A stretch of 51,641 bases of DNA from Clostridiaceae bacterium (GTDB lineage Bacteria; Bacillota; Clostridia; Saccharofermentanales; Saccharofermentanaceae). Numbering within the stretch: the stretch's first letter is position 1; every line of letters begins with the position of its first letter. The translations under genes were made by a program, and so were the position numbers. The notes beneath the pieces are model-generated. The model saw only the letters and a list, made by a program, of their open reading frames with translations, was not told where the DNA came from and made no database searches. The stretch is from assembly GCA_012718915.1 (NCBI GenBank), contig JAAYBI010000058.1:1-51641 (forward strand), in the 5' to 3' direction. Shown here in pieces: positions 8,434-19,384 of this stretch.

Positions 8434-9663
8434 ATGAAAATTGAGCGCGGACCATATGGCAAAATAGCTGTATTTGATTTAGATCAAACACTGGTTCTGC
8501 ATGCCCTTGAGGTATTGCAGAACCAGTCCTGCCCTTGTTTTTTGCGGGCAAATGTCAGAGAGCAATTTGGCCATCTACAAATTTGCTATGATTGTACCGG
8601 ACTTAGAAGACTGTCTGAATACAATATATCGGAGACAGAAAATCTCGATCAATTAAGAACATCCGTGAAAAATCTTCTTCTCTCTTTGTTGGAAGCTTTA
8701 GATTATTGCCTATCCCCTTCAGGAATTATTTTAGACGAAGAGCATATTTGGATAGATCCCGTCGATAAAAGTATTTACTTGACCTATTTCCCGACGAGAT
8801 TGGACACCTCATCAGACCAATGCAACCTGACCGCAATAGACACGGATACATTGGACAAACTTCTGGGACATTCTATTTTTTCACAAGTCATTCCGACTGC
8901 CATCAAGCAGAAACTCATCTGCTCTTGTCAGAATAATGATGAACGGGGATTCGAAACCGCAATAAATAAAATAAGTAACTCGGGTTCTCTTACCCCGAAG
9001 GAAAGCGTGTCTATATCAATCTACACAAAATACTGGGCTTCATTGCTCGCGATTACAGCCATATATGGTATTTTGCAGCTTCGAATAATCTTTGATCAAT
9101 CCGCCATCTCAAAAAATGCAGATTCGTTTGAATCTCTGTTTTTTCTTTTTATTCCAATAGCTCTCTGCGCTGCAGCATTATTTCATAAGCAATTTAAGCA
9201 GGAGCATTCGCTTAGGGTTAATCCGTCTGAACTTAAAGAAAGACGACAAGTACAAGCCGGCATATTTTTCCCTGATCACTGTAACGAAACGACTTTGAAA
9301 TCAAGCGATGACTATGAGCAAAGAATTCGACCCGCATACCTAATTGAGCAAGAAGAGTACGGAATAAGCACAGCCAGACAGAAAAAGCGTCGCTCGTTTT
9401 TGGTTTGGGTCGACGACTACCTAATTGGAGCTGACAAATCTCTCTGTGATTTATATGTCAACGATGATTCGGTTGATCTCATGCATGCCCGGATTCTTAA
9501 AAGAGGCCATACCTATTTCCTCTCAGATCTAGGCTCGTCGAGCGGAACATGGATTGGGCACCAGAGACTCTATTCCCATGAAGAAACTCCCCTTAACGAA
9601 AACGATATAATCATCATCGGGAATTATCGATTATTGTTTTCATATAGCGGAAATAAGGATTAA
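8434..9663 (+). CDS. Membrane protein with C-terminal FHA domain
   Basis: The first 200 residues resemble the N-terminal domain found with FHA domains in clostridial Tad loci (I believe DUF6382). Two hydrophobic segments follow near residues 200-220 and 230-248, and an FHA-like domain at about 315-405 that contains LSDLGSSSGTWIG. The phosphothreonine-binding Arg of the usual GR is Ala (LIGADKS), and the SRxH motif reads DLMH, so binding to phosphopeptides is uncertain. Position at the end of the pilus operon, nine bases after the pilin, suggests a regulatory or anchoring role in pilus assembly. Its stop codon overlaps the stop of atpC on the other strand by three bases. Confidence 0.75.
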   Translation: MKIERGPYGKIAVFDLDQTLVLHALEVLQNQSCPCFLRANVREQFGHLQICYDCTGLRRLSEYNISETENLDQLRTSVKNLLLSLLEALDYCLSPSGIILDEEHIWIDPVDKSIYLTYFPTRLDTSSDQCNLTAIDTDTLDKLLGHSIFSQVIPTAIKQKLICSCQNNDERGFETAINKISNSGSLTPKESVSISIYTKYWASLLAITAIYGILQLRIIFDQSAISKNADSFESLFFLFIPIALCAAALFHKQFKQEHSLRVNPSELKERRQVQAGIFFPDHCNETTLKSSDDYEQRIRPAYLIEQEEYGISTARQKKRRSFLVWVDDYLIGADKSLCDLYVNDDSVDLMHARILKRGHTYFLSDLGSSSGTWIGHQRLYSHEETPLNENDIIIIGNYRLLFSYSGNKD

Positions 9664-10178
9664 ACACGATTGTCAGCAGACACATCAAACGACTGGGGCA
9701 ATGTGCCCCCGGTTAAAGAATTCAACTGTTCTTTTTGCGAATCAGAACCATGAAGAAATATCAGATGCATTCTCTCTCTGGCACGCTTCATCGAATGTCG
9801 AGCATAAAGACTTTCTTCACTGTTCAGCTTCATTTCATGGTATCGAGCGTATGCTCGGTTATATGCGTCATAGGCGCGCCTTATGTTAATGTCCTCGGGC
9901 CACTCCGCCGCATTACAAACAATAAGTACCAAGTGTTGTCCAATTTCAGCATAGCCTTCTGTAAGAACAGCGAAACGCCTTTCATCATTAATGATAATCT
10001 CAAGATGACCCGGTGTTAAGGCGACAACTAAAGGTGCGTGTCCGGGAAGCACACCCAATCCACCGTCCAACGAAGGAATGACTACCCCTGTAACCTGTCC
10101 CTCAAAAAAATGAGAGTACGGAGTCACAATTTCCAACATCATTTTCTTCTTCATTTTCTCTTTGTTATTATCAGCCAT
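9660..10178 (-). CDS. atpC: ATP synthase epsilon subunit
   Basis: Central-stalk subunit of F1, which couples gamma rotation to the c-ring and inhibits hydrolysis. The 172-residue protein begins with a lysine-rich stretch and then the family core: LEIVTPYSHFFEGQVTGVVIPS and GGLGVLPGHAPLVVAL. Start chosen at the ATG at 10178, behind GGAGAGG. The frame extends seven codons further upstream without a site. The chain is 30-40 residues longer than usual, mostly in a C-terminal tail after the two helices. Last gene of the atp operon. It ends head-on against the FHA gene with no space for a terminator. Confidence 0.95.
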   Translation of the reverse strand: MADNNKEKMKKKMMLEIVTPYSHFFEGQVTGVVIPSLDGGLGVLPGHAPLVVALTPGHLEIIINDERRFAVLTEGYAEIGQHLVLIVCNAAEWPEDINIRRAYDAYNRAYARYHEMKLNSEESLYARHSMKRARERMHLIFLHGSDSQKEQLNSLTGGTLPQSFDVSADNRV

Positions 10179-10219
10179 TCTGCCTCTCCAAACGGACACA
10201 ATTACTTCTCAGTTTTTGC

Positions 10220-12554
<2,335 letters not shown>

Positions 12555-12555
<1 letters not shown>

Positions 12556-14516
12556 TATCTTTCGGTCTCCAAGTAGTCGGGTCTGTCAGCCGAATAACCA
12601 TCCGCTTGCTCGTTTGCAATGCGTTTCAATTTTTCGGCAATGTCATCAGATATAGTAGCTGTTTCTTCGATTTCAGAGATAATATCCGGGTAAAGCGCAC
12701 GAATTTTTTCGATATATTGATTTACAAAACCTTTTACATCTTCTTTTTCAACGATTTCAACATATTCACCGGTCGCCAAAAATAATGTGATGACCTGCTC
12801 AGCCATAGAACGAGGCGCGTATTGATCTTGCTTAAGCACTTCATTTAATACCACGCCACGCTTGAGTTGCTTTCTGGTATTTTCGTCCAAATCAGAGCCA
12901 AATTGTGCGAATGCAGCCATCTCTCTGGCCTGAGCCAAATTGATACGAAGCGGTCCGGCAACCTTCTTCATCGCCTTTGTCTGTGCGGCTCCGCCGACAC
13001 GAGACACAGATAATCCGACATTGATTGCCGGTCGCTGTCCGGAGAAAAACAACTCCGATTCAAGATATATCTGACCGTCAGTAATGGATATGACATTGGT
13101 CGGAATATAAGCCGATATATCGCCTGCCAGCGTTTCAATTATTGGCAGTGCCGTAATGGATCCGCCGCCTTGAGCCTTTGATAGCTTTGCAGCACGCTCT
13201 AAGAGTCTCGAATGTAAATAGAATACATCTCCGGGATAGGCTTCACGTCCCGGCGGACGACGAAGTAACAACGAAATTGAGCGATACGCCTGAGCATGTC
13301 GCGTCAAATCATCGTATACAATCAACACATCTTCGTGCTCCTCATACATGAAGTATTCAGCTATAGCACATCCCGAAAATGGCGCGATATATTGCAAAGA
13401 AGCCTGATCCGCTGCACCGGCAGCAACTACTACGGTATAATCCAGCGCATGATTCTGATCCAGAATATTCACCGTCTGAACGATATTTGCCATTTTCTGC
13501 CCGATGGCAACATAGACACAGAGAACATTCTTACCCTTCTGGTTGATAATGGTATCAATTGCAATGGCGGTTTTTCCGGTCTGGCGATCTCCGATAATGA
13601 GTTCGCGTTGACCTCTTCCGATAGGTGTAAGCGCATCGATGGCTGTGATTCCGGTCGCCAATGATTCGTTGACAGGCGATCGATCAATGATTGAAGGAGC
13701 CACACTTTCTATTGGACGACAAGCAGTTGAACGTATCGGCCCTTTTCCGTCAATAGGATTTCCCAGAGGATCAATGACTCTGCCAAGAAGTTTTCGACCA
13801 ACTGTAACGCTTATCGTACGTCCGGTGCGCTTACAAATGGCTCCTTCCCGGATATATTTCTCATCGCCGAGAACCACCACGCCGACTCTCTCATCTTCGA
13901 GGTTCATCGCAATGCCAAAAATCGACGGCGTGAACATGATCAGCTCATTGGTCAGGCAGTTCTGCATGCCCTTAACAAAAGCAACGCCGTCTCCGACCTG
14001 CTGGACATATCCGATTTCTTCGACAGTAGTTGCATCTGAAAAAGCATTAGATGCTTGTTCCCGAAGCTGATCAACAAGAAGTTTAGCGGACTGCGCATCC
14101 GAAAGGCAAGCTGATTTTCCGTCCTGATCAAAGAGCAAATCTTGACCGTATAAGGCTGTTGGGCTTTCATCGAAACTCATTAATGCCCGGTCAATGGATT
14201 CACGTATTTGCTCGGATTCGATGGTGTCTTCATGTTCACCGTCAAGAGACTCTGTAGCCAAATGGTGCGTGCTTTTTAAGTGATGACCGATTCGTTCAAG
14301 TTGACCCCGAACAGAATAATCATATCTATAGCCGGCGGCGAAGATTATGAAGCCACCAATCAGATTTTTATCAACCTCATGCGATGAGGTATAACTTGTG
14401 ATTTTGAAAAATTCCGCGAAACGTTGTGCAATCAAATTGACTCGCTCCGGCGGCATTTCGGATGCCGTAACAACGCGTATGACGCGGAATTCCTTTTTGT
14501 TTGCTCTGTCAGTCAA
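12555..14516 (-). CDS. atpA: ATP synthase delta(C-terminal domain)-alpha fusion
   Basis: A 653-residue chain where about 500 is normal for alpha. Residues 11-82 match the C-terminal domain of the delta subunit: [16 protein letters not shown], then [14 protein letters not shown] and [14 protein letters not shown], the delta signature region. Residues 83-138 form a hydrophilic linker rich in Glu, Asp and Ser. From about 140 the alpha subunit runs complete, with [10 protein letters not shown], Walker [10 protein letters not shown], the [11 protein letters not shown] region and the [13 protein letters not shown] arginine finger. The six-helix N-terminal domain of delta, which normally grips alpha, is absent, and there is no separate atpH. 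The gene before it is atpF, whose end overlaps this TTG start by eight bases; GAGGTG precedes the TTG. No good internal start was found at the linker. Confidence 0.93.
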
Positions 14517-15126
14517 TGCTATTCACCTCTGTGTTCAGGGACTCCTTAAGAATTTTCTCGCTGAGTGCCTTTTGCTGACTTTCGTCGATGACATTACCAA
14601 CAACTTTTGAAGCAATTTTAACCGCTAAATCGGCAACTTCGTCCTTCATTTGCTCAAGCATAGCAGCATGCATACGGTCAGCATCTTCCTTGGCACGCTC
14701 TCGGATTTGCTCGGCGTCTTCCTTGGCCTTTTCAATAATGAGAAGCGCCTGTTTTTCGGACTGATTTCGAGCTTCCGCCAGAATGTCGGTTGCTTCAGAA
14801 CGTGTTTGCTCCGATGCGCGTTTACCTTCGGCGAAAAGAGACTGAGCTTGCTTCTTAGCTTCCTCTGCTTGGCTGATCTCGTCTTCTATACTTTGGCGAC
14901 GAGTCGCTAATAGAAGAATAATCGGCTTAAATACAAATCGCTTCAAAACAATATAAGCGACCAGAATATTGATAACCGTAAAAATTACAGTCACTGTATA
15001 TCCTGCCATCTGTTCCGGCGCTATAAGGCCCGGCTCTTCTGCTCCGGCCTCTGCTGACAACAATAACGGCAAAGCCCTGCGACTAATATCAAACAGAAAC
15101 GGTTTAATAAATGAGTACGTAAACAT
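14509..15126 (-). CDS. atpF: ATP synthase b subunit
   Basis: Peripheral stalk of Fo. The 205-residue chain has an extra N-terminal segment of about 25 hydrophobic residues, the usual membrane helix near residues 43-62 ([21 protein letters not shown]) and a long charged coiled coil. Unlike the actinobacterial version it is not fused to delta at its C-terminus. It must dock on the delta C-terminal domain that here belongs to alpha. AAAGGA stands before the ATG. Its last eight bases overlap the fused alpha gene. Confidence 0.95.
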   Translation of the reverse strand: MFTYSFIKPFLFDISRRALPLLLSAEAGAEEPGLIAPEQMAGYTVTVIFTVINILVAYIVLKRFVFKPIILLLATRRQSIEDEISQAEEAKKQAQSLFAEGKRASEQTRSEATDILAEARNQSEKQALLIIEKAKEDAEQIRERAKEDADRMHAAMLEQMKDEVADLAVKIASKVVGNVIDESQQKALSEKILKESLNTEVNSID

Positions 15127-15198
15127 GAGTTCATGTCCTTTCTTTTCGAAAAACTCCCGGTCGCGTCAGACGCAATCGAAAATCGAGAGATCATAAGA

Positions 15199-15471
15199 TT
15201 AGAAAGTGAAAATCAACAACAAACTGATAACCAAAGCATAAATAGCAACCGATTCCATAAAGACTATGGATGTCAGAAGCATTGTCTGAAGGCGTCCGTA
15301 TATTTCCGGTTGCCTTGCCGCAGACTCAAGCGCTTTACCGGCTGCGATACCCATACCGATGGCCGCTCCGCAAGCCGCCAATCCAATGGCCAAACCTGCA
15401 CCAACGCCTGCGAGACCTTTTGCCTCGACCGCCGCTTGTAAAACATAATACATTGCTAAAGAAATATTCAT
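15199..15471 (-). CDS. atpE: ATP synthase c subunit
   Basis: Proteolipid of the rotor ring, 90 residues with two membrane helices joined by the polar loop ARQPE. The ion-carrying Glu lies in helix 2 within [13 protein letters not shown]. The Na+-type ring of Ilyobacter has Gln in helix 1 and Glu-Ser-Thr in helix 2. Here the helix 1 Gln is Met ([10 protein letters not shown]), while the Ser after the Glu and the Tyr four residues later are kept, so the coupling ion cannot be told. Start set at the ATG at 15471, seven bases behind GGAGGG. A TTG further upstream overlaps that ribosome site and was rejected. Confidence 0.95.
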   Translation of the reverse strand: MNISLAMYYVLQAAVEAKGLAGVGAGLAIGLAACGAAIGMGIAAGKALESAARQPEIYGRLQTMLLTSIVFMESVAIYALVISLLLIFTF

Positions 15472-15508
15472 TTGTATACCCTCCAAAAGTGAATGCGATT
15501 ATTTATTA

Positions 15509-16339
15509 TTAAGCACCAGGCTGAATTTTTGCGAGTTTTTGCTCGTGAGCGGCGTGTGCACCCTCAACGATTTCACCAATATACAGAACGGTTAGATACA
15601 TAAAGATGACTGCTTGAAGAATACCGTCCGCTAAATCAAACCAAAGACCGAATACTCCGGGCACTACCACCGGTATGATGAGATGAAGAAATTCCATCAA
15701 AATAAACGCACCAAACACGTTGCCGAATAATCGAAGCGCCAAAGACATGGGCTTAATAATGTAATCGATAATCTTAAACGGCAGCATGATTGATGTCGGA
15801 TAGATAAGAGAACCCCAGAAACCCTTGAATCCAACAAAACGGATGGCTGTAAAAATGACATAAACGATTGTAAAAAGAGCCAGGGCAATCGGAAATGCGA
15901 TATTTTTTGCCGGAGGACTAATCTTGAAGATGGATACAAGATTGCAAGAAATTAGAAAGAAACATATGCTGCCAATCATTGGCGCTACTTGCTCTGCTTG
16001 TTTTTGGTTAAGACCGCTGCTCTTACACAGACTAAGAAACAGATCAACCAATGTTTCTCCGATAAGTTGGCGGCCACTTGGAATGCGCTCACGCTTTGAA
16101 GCGACCCAAATCCAGAACAGAACGGAAGGAATTACTGCAATCCAAGTAACTATTATGGCATCCGTGATTAGAAATTCATTCCCACCGACGGTAAATATCT
16201 CTTTCCACGGCAAAATAGCGTGCCTAATCTCTTCACCTATATTTTCAATTTTAAACTCATTAATAAATTCGTGCTTCAGTGCCTCCCAATAAGCAGCGAG
16301 CCACTGTGCGGCAGAAATGATTAAATGCTGACTTGTCAT
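15509..16339 (-). CDS. atpB: ATP synthase a subunit
   Basis: Fo stator channel. The 276-residue protein has five to six membrane segments, the IKPMSLALRLFGNVFGAF block with the essential Arg, and the C-terminal helix ending in EIVEGAHAAHEQK. Start set at the ATG at 16339 behind AGAGGG. The frame stays open 16 codons upstream without a ribosome site. It is the first gene of the atp operon; no atpI was found. Only about 40 bases separate the ATG from the terminator-like hairpin upstream. Confidence 0.95.
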   Translation of the reverse strand: MTSQHLIISAAQWLAAYWEALKHEFINEFKIENIGEEIRHAILPWKEIFTVGGNEFLITDAIIVTWIAVIPSVLFWIWVASKRERIPSGRQLIGETLVDLFLSLCKSSGLNQKQAEQVAPMIGSICFFLISCNLVSIFKISPPAKNIAFPIALALFTIVYVIFTAIRFVGFKGFWGSLIYPTSIMLPFKIIDYIIKPMSLALRLFGNVFGAFILMEFLHLIIPVVVPGVFGLWFDLADGILQAVIFMYLTVLYIGEIVEGAHAAHEQKLAKIQPGA

Positions 16340-16378
16340 TCGTCTTCCCTCTAAAATCAAAGAGATGCTGATAGTTTG

Positions 16379-16413
16379 AAAAAACACGAAGCCCGGTAAT
16401 TACTCCGGACTTC
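16379..16413 (-). terminator. Terminator between upp and atpB
   Basis: Minus strand: GAAGTCCGG, loop of eight bases, CCGGGCTTC (nine pairs, one G-T), then GTG and TTTTTT. It would end the upp transcript. A predicted promoter (16435-16463) lies upstream of it, so it may also act as an attenuator in the atp leader. Confidence 0.85.
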
Positions 16414-16434
16414 ATTATCCTTTATATTCTTGAG

Positions 16435-16463
16435 ATTCTACGCCTGATTTTAGATTAGTGCAA
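16435..16463 (-). promoter_or_regulatory. Predicted promoter before the atp operon
   Basis: Minus strand: TTGCAC (16458-16463), 17-base spacer, TAGAAT (16435-16440). It lies between the upp stop and the hairpin at 16379-16413. No better promoter was found between that hairpin and atpB, but a weak one is possible. Confidence 0.5.
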
Positions 16464-16565
16464 TCCAATTTTTCTGATTTTTGTCAAATAGACGGATTTG
16501 TTATGCCTACCGGCGAAATTGATAGGCAACTTTATTCAAAAAAACTGTGCTTAGTTGATAAAAAA

Positions 16566-17198
16566 CTACTTTGTTCCGAAAAGACGATCCCCTGCATCAC
16601 CGAGTCCGGGAACAATATAAGCATGATCATTGAGTTTAGGATCCTTTGCCGCACAAAAAATCGGCACATCGGGATGGTCTTTTTGTAATCTCTCAATACC
16701 TTCGGGAGCAGCAATCAAACACATAAACTTAATGTGTCGGATACCTTTTTCTTTTAAGAAACTGACCGCCGCAGAAGCTGAGCCGCCGGTAGCAAGCATC
16801 GGATCAAGAATAACAATTTCACGCTCCGTAGCATCGTCAGGAAGTTTACAATAATATTCAACCGGTTCAAGAGAATTAGGATCACGGTAAAGACCAATGT
16901 GTCCAACTTTTGCCATCGGAATCAAATTCAGCATACCGTCAACCATCCCCAACCCGGCTCTCAAAATCGGCACAATAGCAAGCTTCTTGCCGGCGAGGAC
17001 CTTAGTCTTTGCGATTGCGATGGGGGTTTCGATCTCAACTTCTTTGAGAGGAAGATCTCGAGTAACTTCATACGCCATTAACATGGCAAGTTCACCGACC
17101 AGTTCACGGAACTCCTTGGTGGTGGTTCGCTTATCGCGAAGCAGAGAAATCTTGTGTTGAATGAGAGGATGATCAAAAATAAATACGTTACTGTCCAT
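16566..17198 (-). CDS. upp: Uracil phosphoribosyltransferase
   Basis: Salvages uracil to UMP with PRPP in the cytoplasm. The 210-residue protein matches B. subtilis Upp in length, with [14 protein letters not shown] and the PRPP-binding loop [13 protein letters not shown], and the C-terminal [25 protein letters not shown] lies before the ATG. It stands alone between two terminators (17261-17297 and 16379-16413), so it is probably a single-gene transcript. In many Firmicutes upp sits just before the atp operon, as here. Confidence 0.98.
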   Translation of the reverse strand: MDSNVFIFDHPLIQHKISLLRDKRTTTKEFRELVGELAMLMAYEVTRDLPLKEVEIETPIAIAKTKVLAGKKLAIVPILRAGLGMVDGMLNLIPMAKVGHIGLYRDPNSLEPVEYYCKLPDDATEREIVILDPMLATGGSASAAVSFLKEKGIRHIKFMCLIAAPEGIERLQKDHPDVPIFCAAKDPKLNDHAYIVPGLGDAGDRLFGTK

Positions 17199-17260
17199 GA
17201 ACGGCCCTCCTCAAATATCTGGCTTATTTATTCTATCATGTATCAATTGTCACGCGTGCT

Positions 17261-17297
17261 AAAAAAATCCGAGGTCACTTCTTTGAACTCGGATTTT
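17261..17297 (-). terminator. Terminator after rpiB
   Basis: Minus strand: AAATCCGAG, loop, CTCGGATTT followed by more T residues. The left arm overlaps the last codons of rpiB. It separates the proA-rpiB transcript from upp. Confidence 0.9.
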
Positions 17298-17730
17298 CTT
17301 GTTGAGAGATTTCGTCAATACGCTCCTGATGACGTCCCCCCTCAAAAGAACCGTCAATATAGTCATCTACTATGGATACTGCCAAAGAAGTTCCGATTAC
17401 GCGGGCGCCCAAAGCAAGAATCTGAGCATCATTATGCTCTCTGGCCATTCTTGCCATGAACTCATTAAGACACAGCGCGCATCGTATGCCTTGCTTTTTG
17501 TTACAAGCGATGGAAATGCCAATACCGGTGCCGCAAATAACGATGCCGCGCTCGACACGATGACTTTGAATATCACTTGCCACCGCCAGTCCGGCTTTGA
17601 CATAACTATAGGGTTCTGTCTCACTAACCGCACCATGCTCTATACACTCAAAGCCCTTTTTCTGAAGATGCGTCACGATCATCCGTCGCAATGCAAATCC
17701 GGCATGATCCGAACCTATTGAAATAAGCAT
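17275..17730 (-). CDS. rpiB: Ribose-5-phosphate isomerase B
   Basis: Interconverts ribose-5-phosphate and ribulose-5-phosphate in the pentose phosphate pathway. The 151-residue protein has the RpiB/LacAB start ISIGSDHAGF, the active-site loop GIVICGTGIGISIACNK and NDAQILALGARVIG. The ribose-type catalytic Cys (in ICGTG) is present, favouring RpiB, although allose-type isomerases are similar. Twenty-three bases behind proA with AGGAGG before the ATG, so the two are probably co-transcribed. Confidence 0.93.
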   Translation of the reverse strand: MLISIGSDHAGFALRRMIVTHLQKKGFECIEHGAVSETEPYSYVKAGLAVASDIQSHRVERGIVICGTGIGISIACNKKQGIRCALCLNEFMARMAREHNDAQILALGARVIGTSLAVSIVDDYIDGSFEGGRHQERIDEISQQENPSSKK

Positions 17731-17753
17731 CTGAACCTCCTAAACCCTGTCCT

Positions 17754-19040
17754 TTATTGATTGTCGTCAATCGGACGATGCTTAAAGGACTTGCGGCCCT
17801 TAGCGTAATCATCCACGATTTGACCATTTCCAATAAGTTTGTACTTGTAAGTGACCATTCCGTCAAGTCCGACAGGACCTCGCGCATGGATTTTTGAGGT
17901 GCTGACACCAACCTCTGCACCGAATCCATATTTGAAACCGTCCGAAAAACGAGTGGAACAGTTCCAGAAAACATTACCGGAATCGACATCGTTCATAAAT
18001 CTATCAGCAGCTACCCGATCGCGCGTCACAATTGCATCTGTGTGACCAGAACCGAATTGATTAATGTGATTAATGGCTTTGTCAATATTCTCGACAATCT
18101 TCACAGACATTTGGTAATCCAGATACTCCTGGTGCCATTCCGATACCTGCGGAACAGATAACATTGCTGCAGACTTCTCACACCCGAAAAGCTTAACGCC
18201 CTTCTGTCTGAGAGCATCAGCGATTCTCGGCAAAATTTCACCGGCAACAGAAGCATCAACGAGCAGAGTTTCTGCTGCATTACAGACCGCAACATACTGC
18301 GTCTTACTGTCAACTGCTATCGAGACAGCCATGTCGATGTCGGCTTGTTCATGAATATACAAATGGCAAACACCATCCGCATGGCCAAGAACCGGTATAT
18401 CCGAGTGATCCATAATGTATTTGACAAATGCGTTCGATCCTCTGGGAATAATCAAATCGATATAGTCGCTGAGTGCGAGCATCTCAGTCACTTCTTCTCT
18501 CGACTCCAAAAGCGTGAGGAAACCCTCAGGTAAACCGGACGCAGTCGCAGCGTCAGAAATAACCTCCGCCAGAATGCGATTCGTCTTTGCCGCTTCAGAA
18601 CCTCCCTTAAGAAAGACCGCATTACCGGTCTTAAGGCACAAAGAGGCAATCTGAACCAATGCGTCGGGACGAGACTCAAAGATTATGCCAATTACACCAA
18701 TCGGACAGGATATGCGATATAGCGATAGTCCGTCATCCAGCTCGGTAGCTAAAAGCTTTTTGCCGACAGGATCTTCCAGACCGGTTAATTGGACCAGCCC
18801 CTCGCACACCGTTGAAAGCTTAGACTCATCGAAAAGCAACCTCTTCTGAAGAGGCATAGGCAAGTTAGTCTGTTTTGCAAGCACCATATCTTCATCATTG
18901 GCCTCAAAAATGTCAAGCTTACGCTCTTGAAGAGCATTAGCAATCGACAACAGCGCTTGATTCTTCGTCTCAGACGACAAGGAAAACATCGTGTATGACG
19001 CTTCTTTAGCCTTCTTTGCTTGGTCAATAATCGAAGACAT
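17754..19040 (-). CDS. proA: Gamma-glutamyl phosphate reductase
   Basis: Second step of proline synthesis: reduces gamma-glutamyl phosphate with NADPH. The 428-residue protein carries the aldehyde-dehydrogenase fold with IGVIFESRPDALVQIASLC (split over residues 130-150), VFLKGGSEA, and the catalytic region YVAVCNAAETLLVD with the active Cys. Start set at the ATG at 19040, eleven bases behind GAGGAGG; the frame runs upstream through the promoter and was shortened. proB is not in the window. Confidence 0.95.
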   Translation of the reverse strand: MSSIIDQAKKAKEASYTMFSLSSETKNQALLSIANALQERKLDIFEANDEDMVLAKQTNLPMPLQKRLLFDESKLSTVCEGLVQLTGLEDPVGKKLLATELDDGLSLYRISCPIGVIGIIFESRPDALVQIASLCLKTGNAVFLKGGSEAAKTNRILAEVISDAATASGLPEGFLTLLESREEVTEMLALSDYIDLIIPRGSNAFVKYIMDHSDIPVLGHADGVCHLYIHEQADIDMAVSIAVDSKTQYVAVCNAAETLLVDASVAGEILPRIADALRQKGVKLFGCEKSAAMLSVPQVSEWHQEYLDYQMSVKIVENIDKAINHINQFGSGHTDAIVTRDRVAADRFMNDVDSGNVFWNCSTRFSDGFKYGFGAEVGVSTSKIHARGPVGLDGMVTYKYKLIGNGQIVDDYAKGRKSFKHRPIDDNQ

Positions 19041-19070
19041 AAACCAAATTTCCTCCTCAGACTTTTTCAC

Positions 19071-19099
19071 ATTATACCAAAGAGAGCCAAGAATGTCGC
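19071..19099 (-). promoter_or_regulatory. Predicted proA promoter (extended -10)
   Basis: Minus strand: GCGACA (19094-19099), 17-base spacer, TATAAT (19071-19076) preceded by TGG, which makes an extended -10 box. The leader to proA would be about 25 bases. Confidence 0.75.
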
Positions 19100-19143
19100 A
19101 GTCAAAAATCCACTTTTCGAGACGGTTTTCCACCGTAATAGCC

Positions 19144-19173
19144 TGTGGATAATGTGGATAACTCTGTGCATAA
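19144..19173 (-). promoter_or_regulatory. Cluster of three DnaA-box-like 9-mers
   Basis: Two perfect copies of TGTGGATAA (complement of the DnaA box TTATCCACA) stand end to end at 19144-19152 and 19153-19161, and TGTGCATAA (one mismatch) follows at 19165-19173, all in the same direction. An AT-rich stretch lies at about 19219-19280. They are 45-100 bases upstream of the proA promoter. The boxes are seen directly; DnaA binding is inferred. Confidence 0.6.
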
Positions 19174-19384
19174 CTTAATGACAAGGGTTTCGAGGTTTTC
19201 GACCCAGACAAAGCCTGATAATACGGATTTTACAAATTATGTAACGTTTTTGTAATAAACACTTGTGCAATTTATCAAACGCCGCGATGCCTTTATTCAG
19301 GTCGTCTTCACCGAAGAATACTTTGCTTTGTGTAGTTTAGTTGTTCGCCACTCGCGGACAGAATTCGTGACTCTCTGAATGGAT
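19174..19384. other. Rest of the gene-free region between proA and the methyltransferase gene
   Basis: The gene-free region runs from 19041 to 19384. Apart from the proA promoter and the DnaA-box cluster it holds an AT-rich stretch (19219-19280) and no credible open frame or terminator hairpin. Confidence 0.5.

Noticed and set aside
14102-14270. Separate alpha gene starting inside the linker (for example the ATG near residue 113)
   Set aside because: No ribosome site precedes any in-frame start there, and the frame is continuous from a well-placed TTG. An additional internal product cannot be fully excluded.
14509-15126. b-delta fusion of the actinobacterial type
   Set aside because: The b chain ends at 205 residues without delta sequence; the delta part is at the front of alpha.
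19041-19211. N-terminal extension of proA
   Set aside because: It would read through the extended -10 promoter and the DnaA boxes, and the ProA family starts at 19040.
19144-19280. Chromosomal replication origin
   Set aside because: Three DnaA boxes and an AT-rich stretch fit, but no dnaA/dnaN/rpmH is near and genes keep the same direction on both sides.
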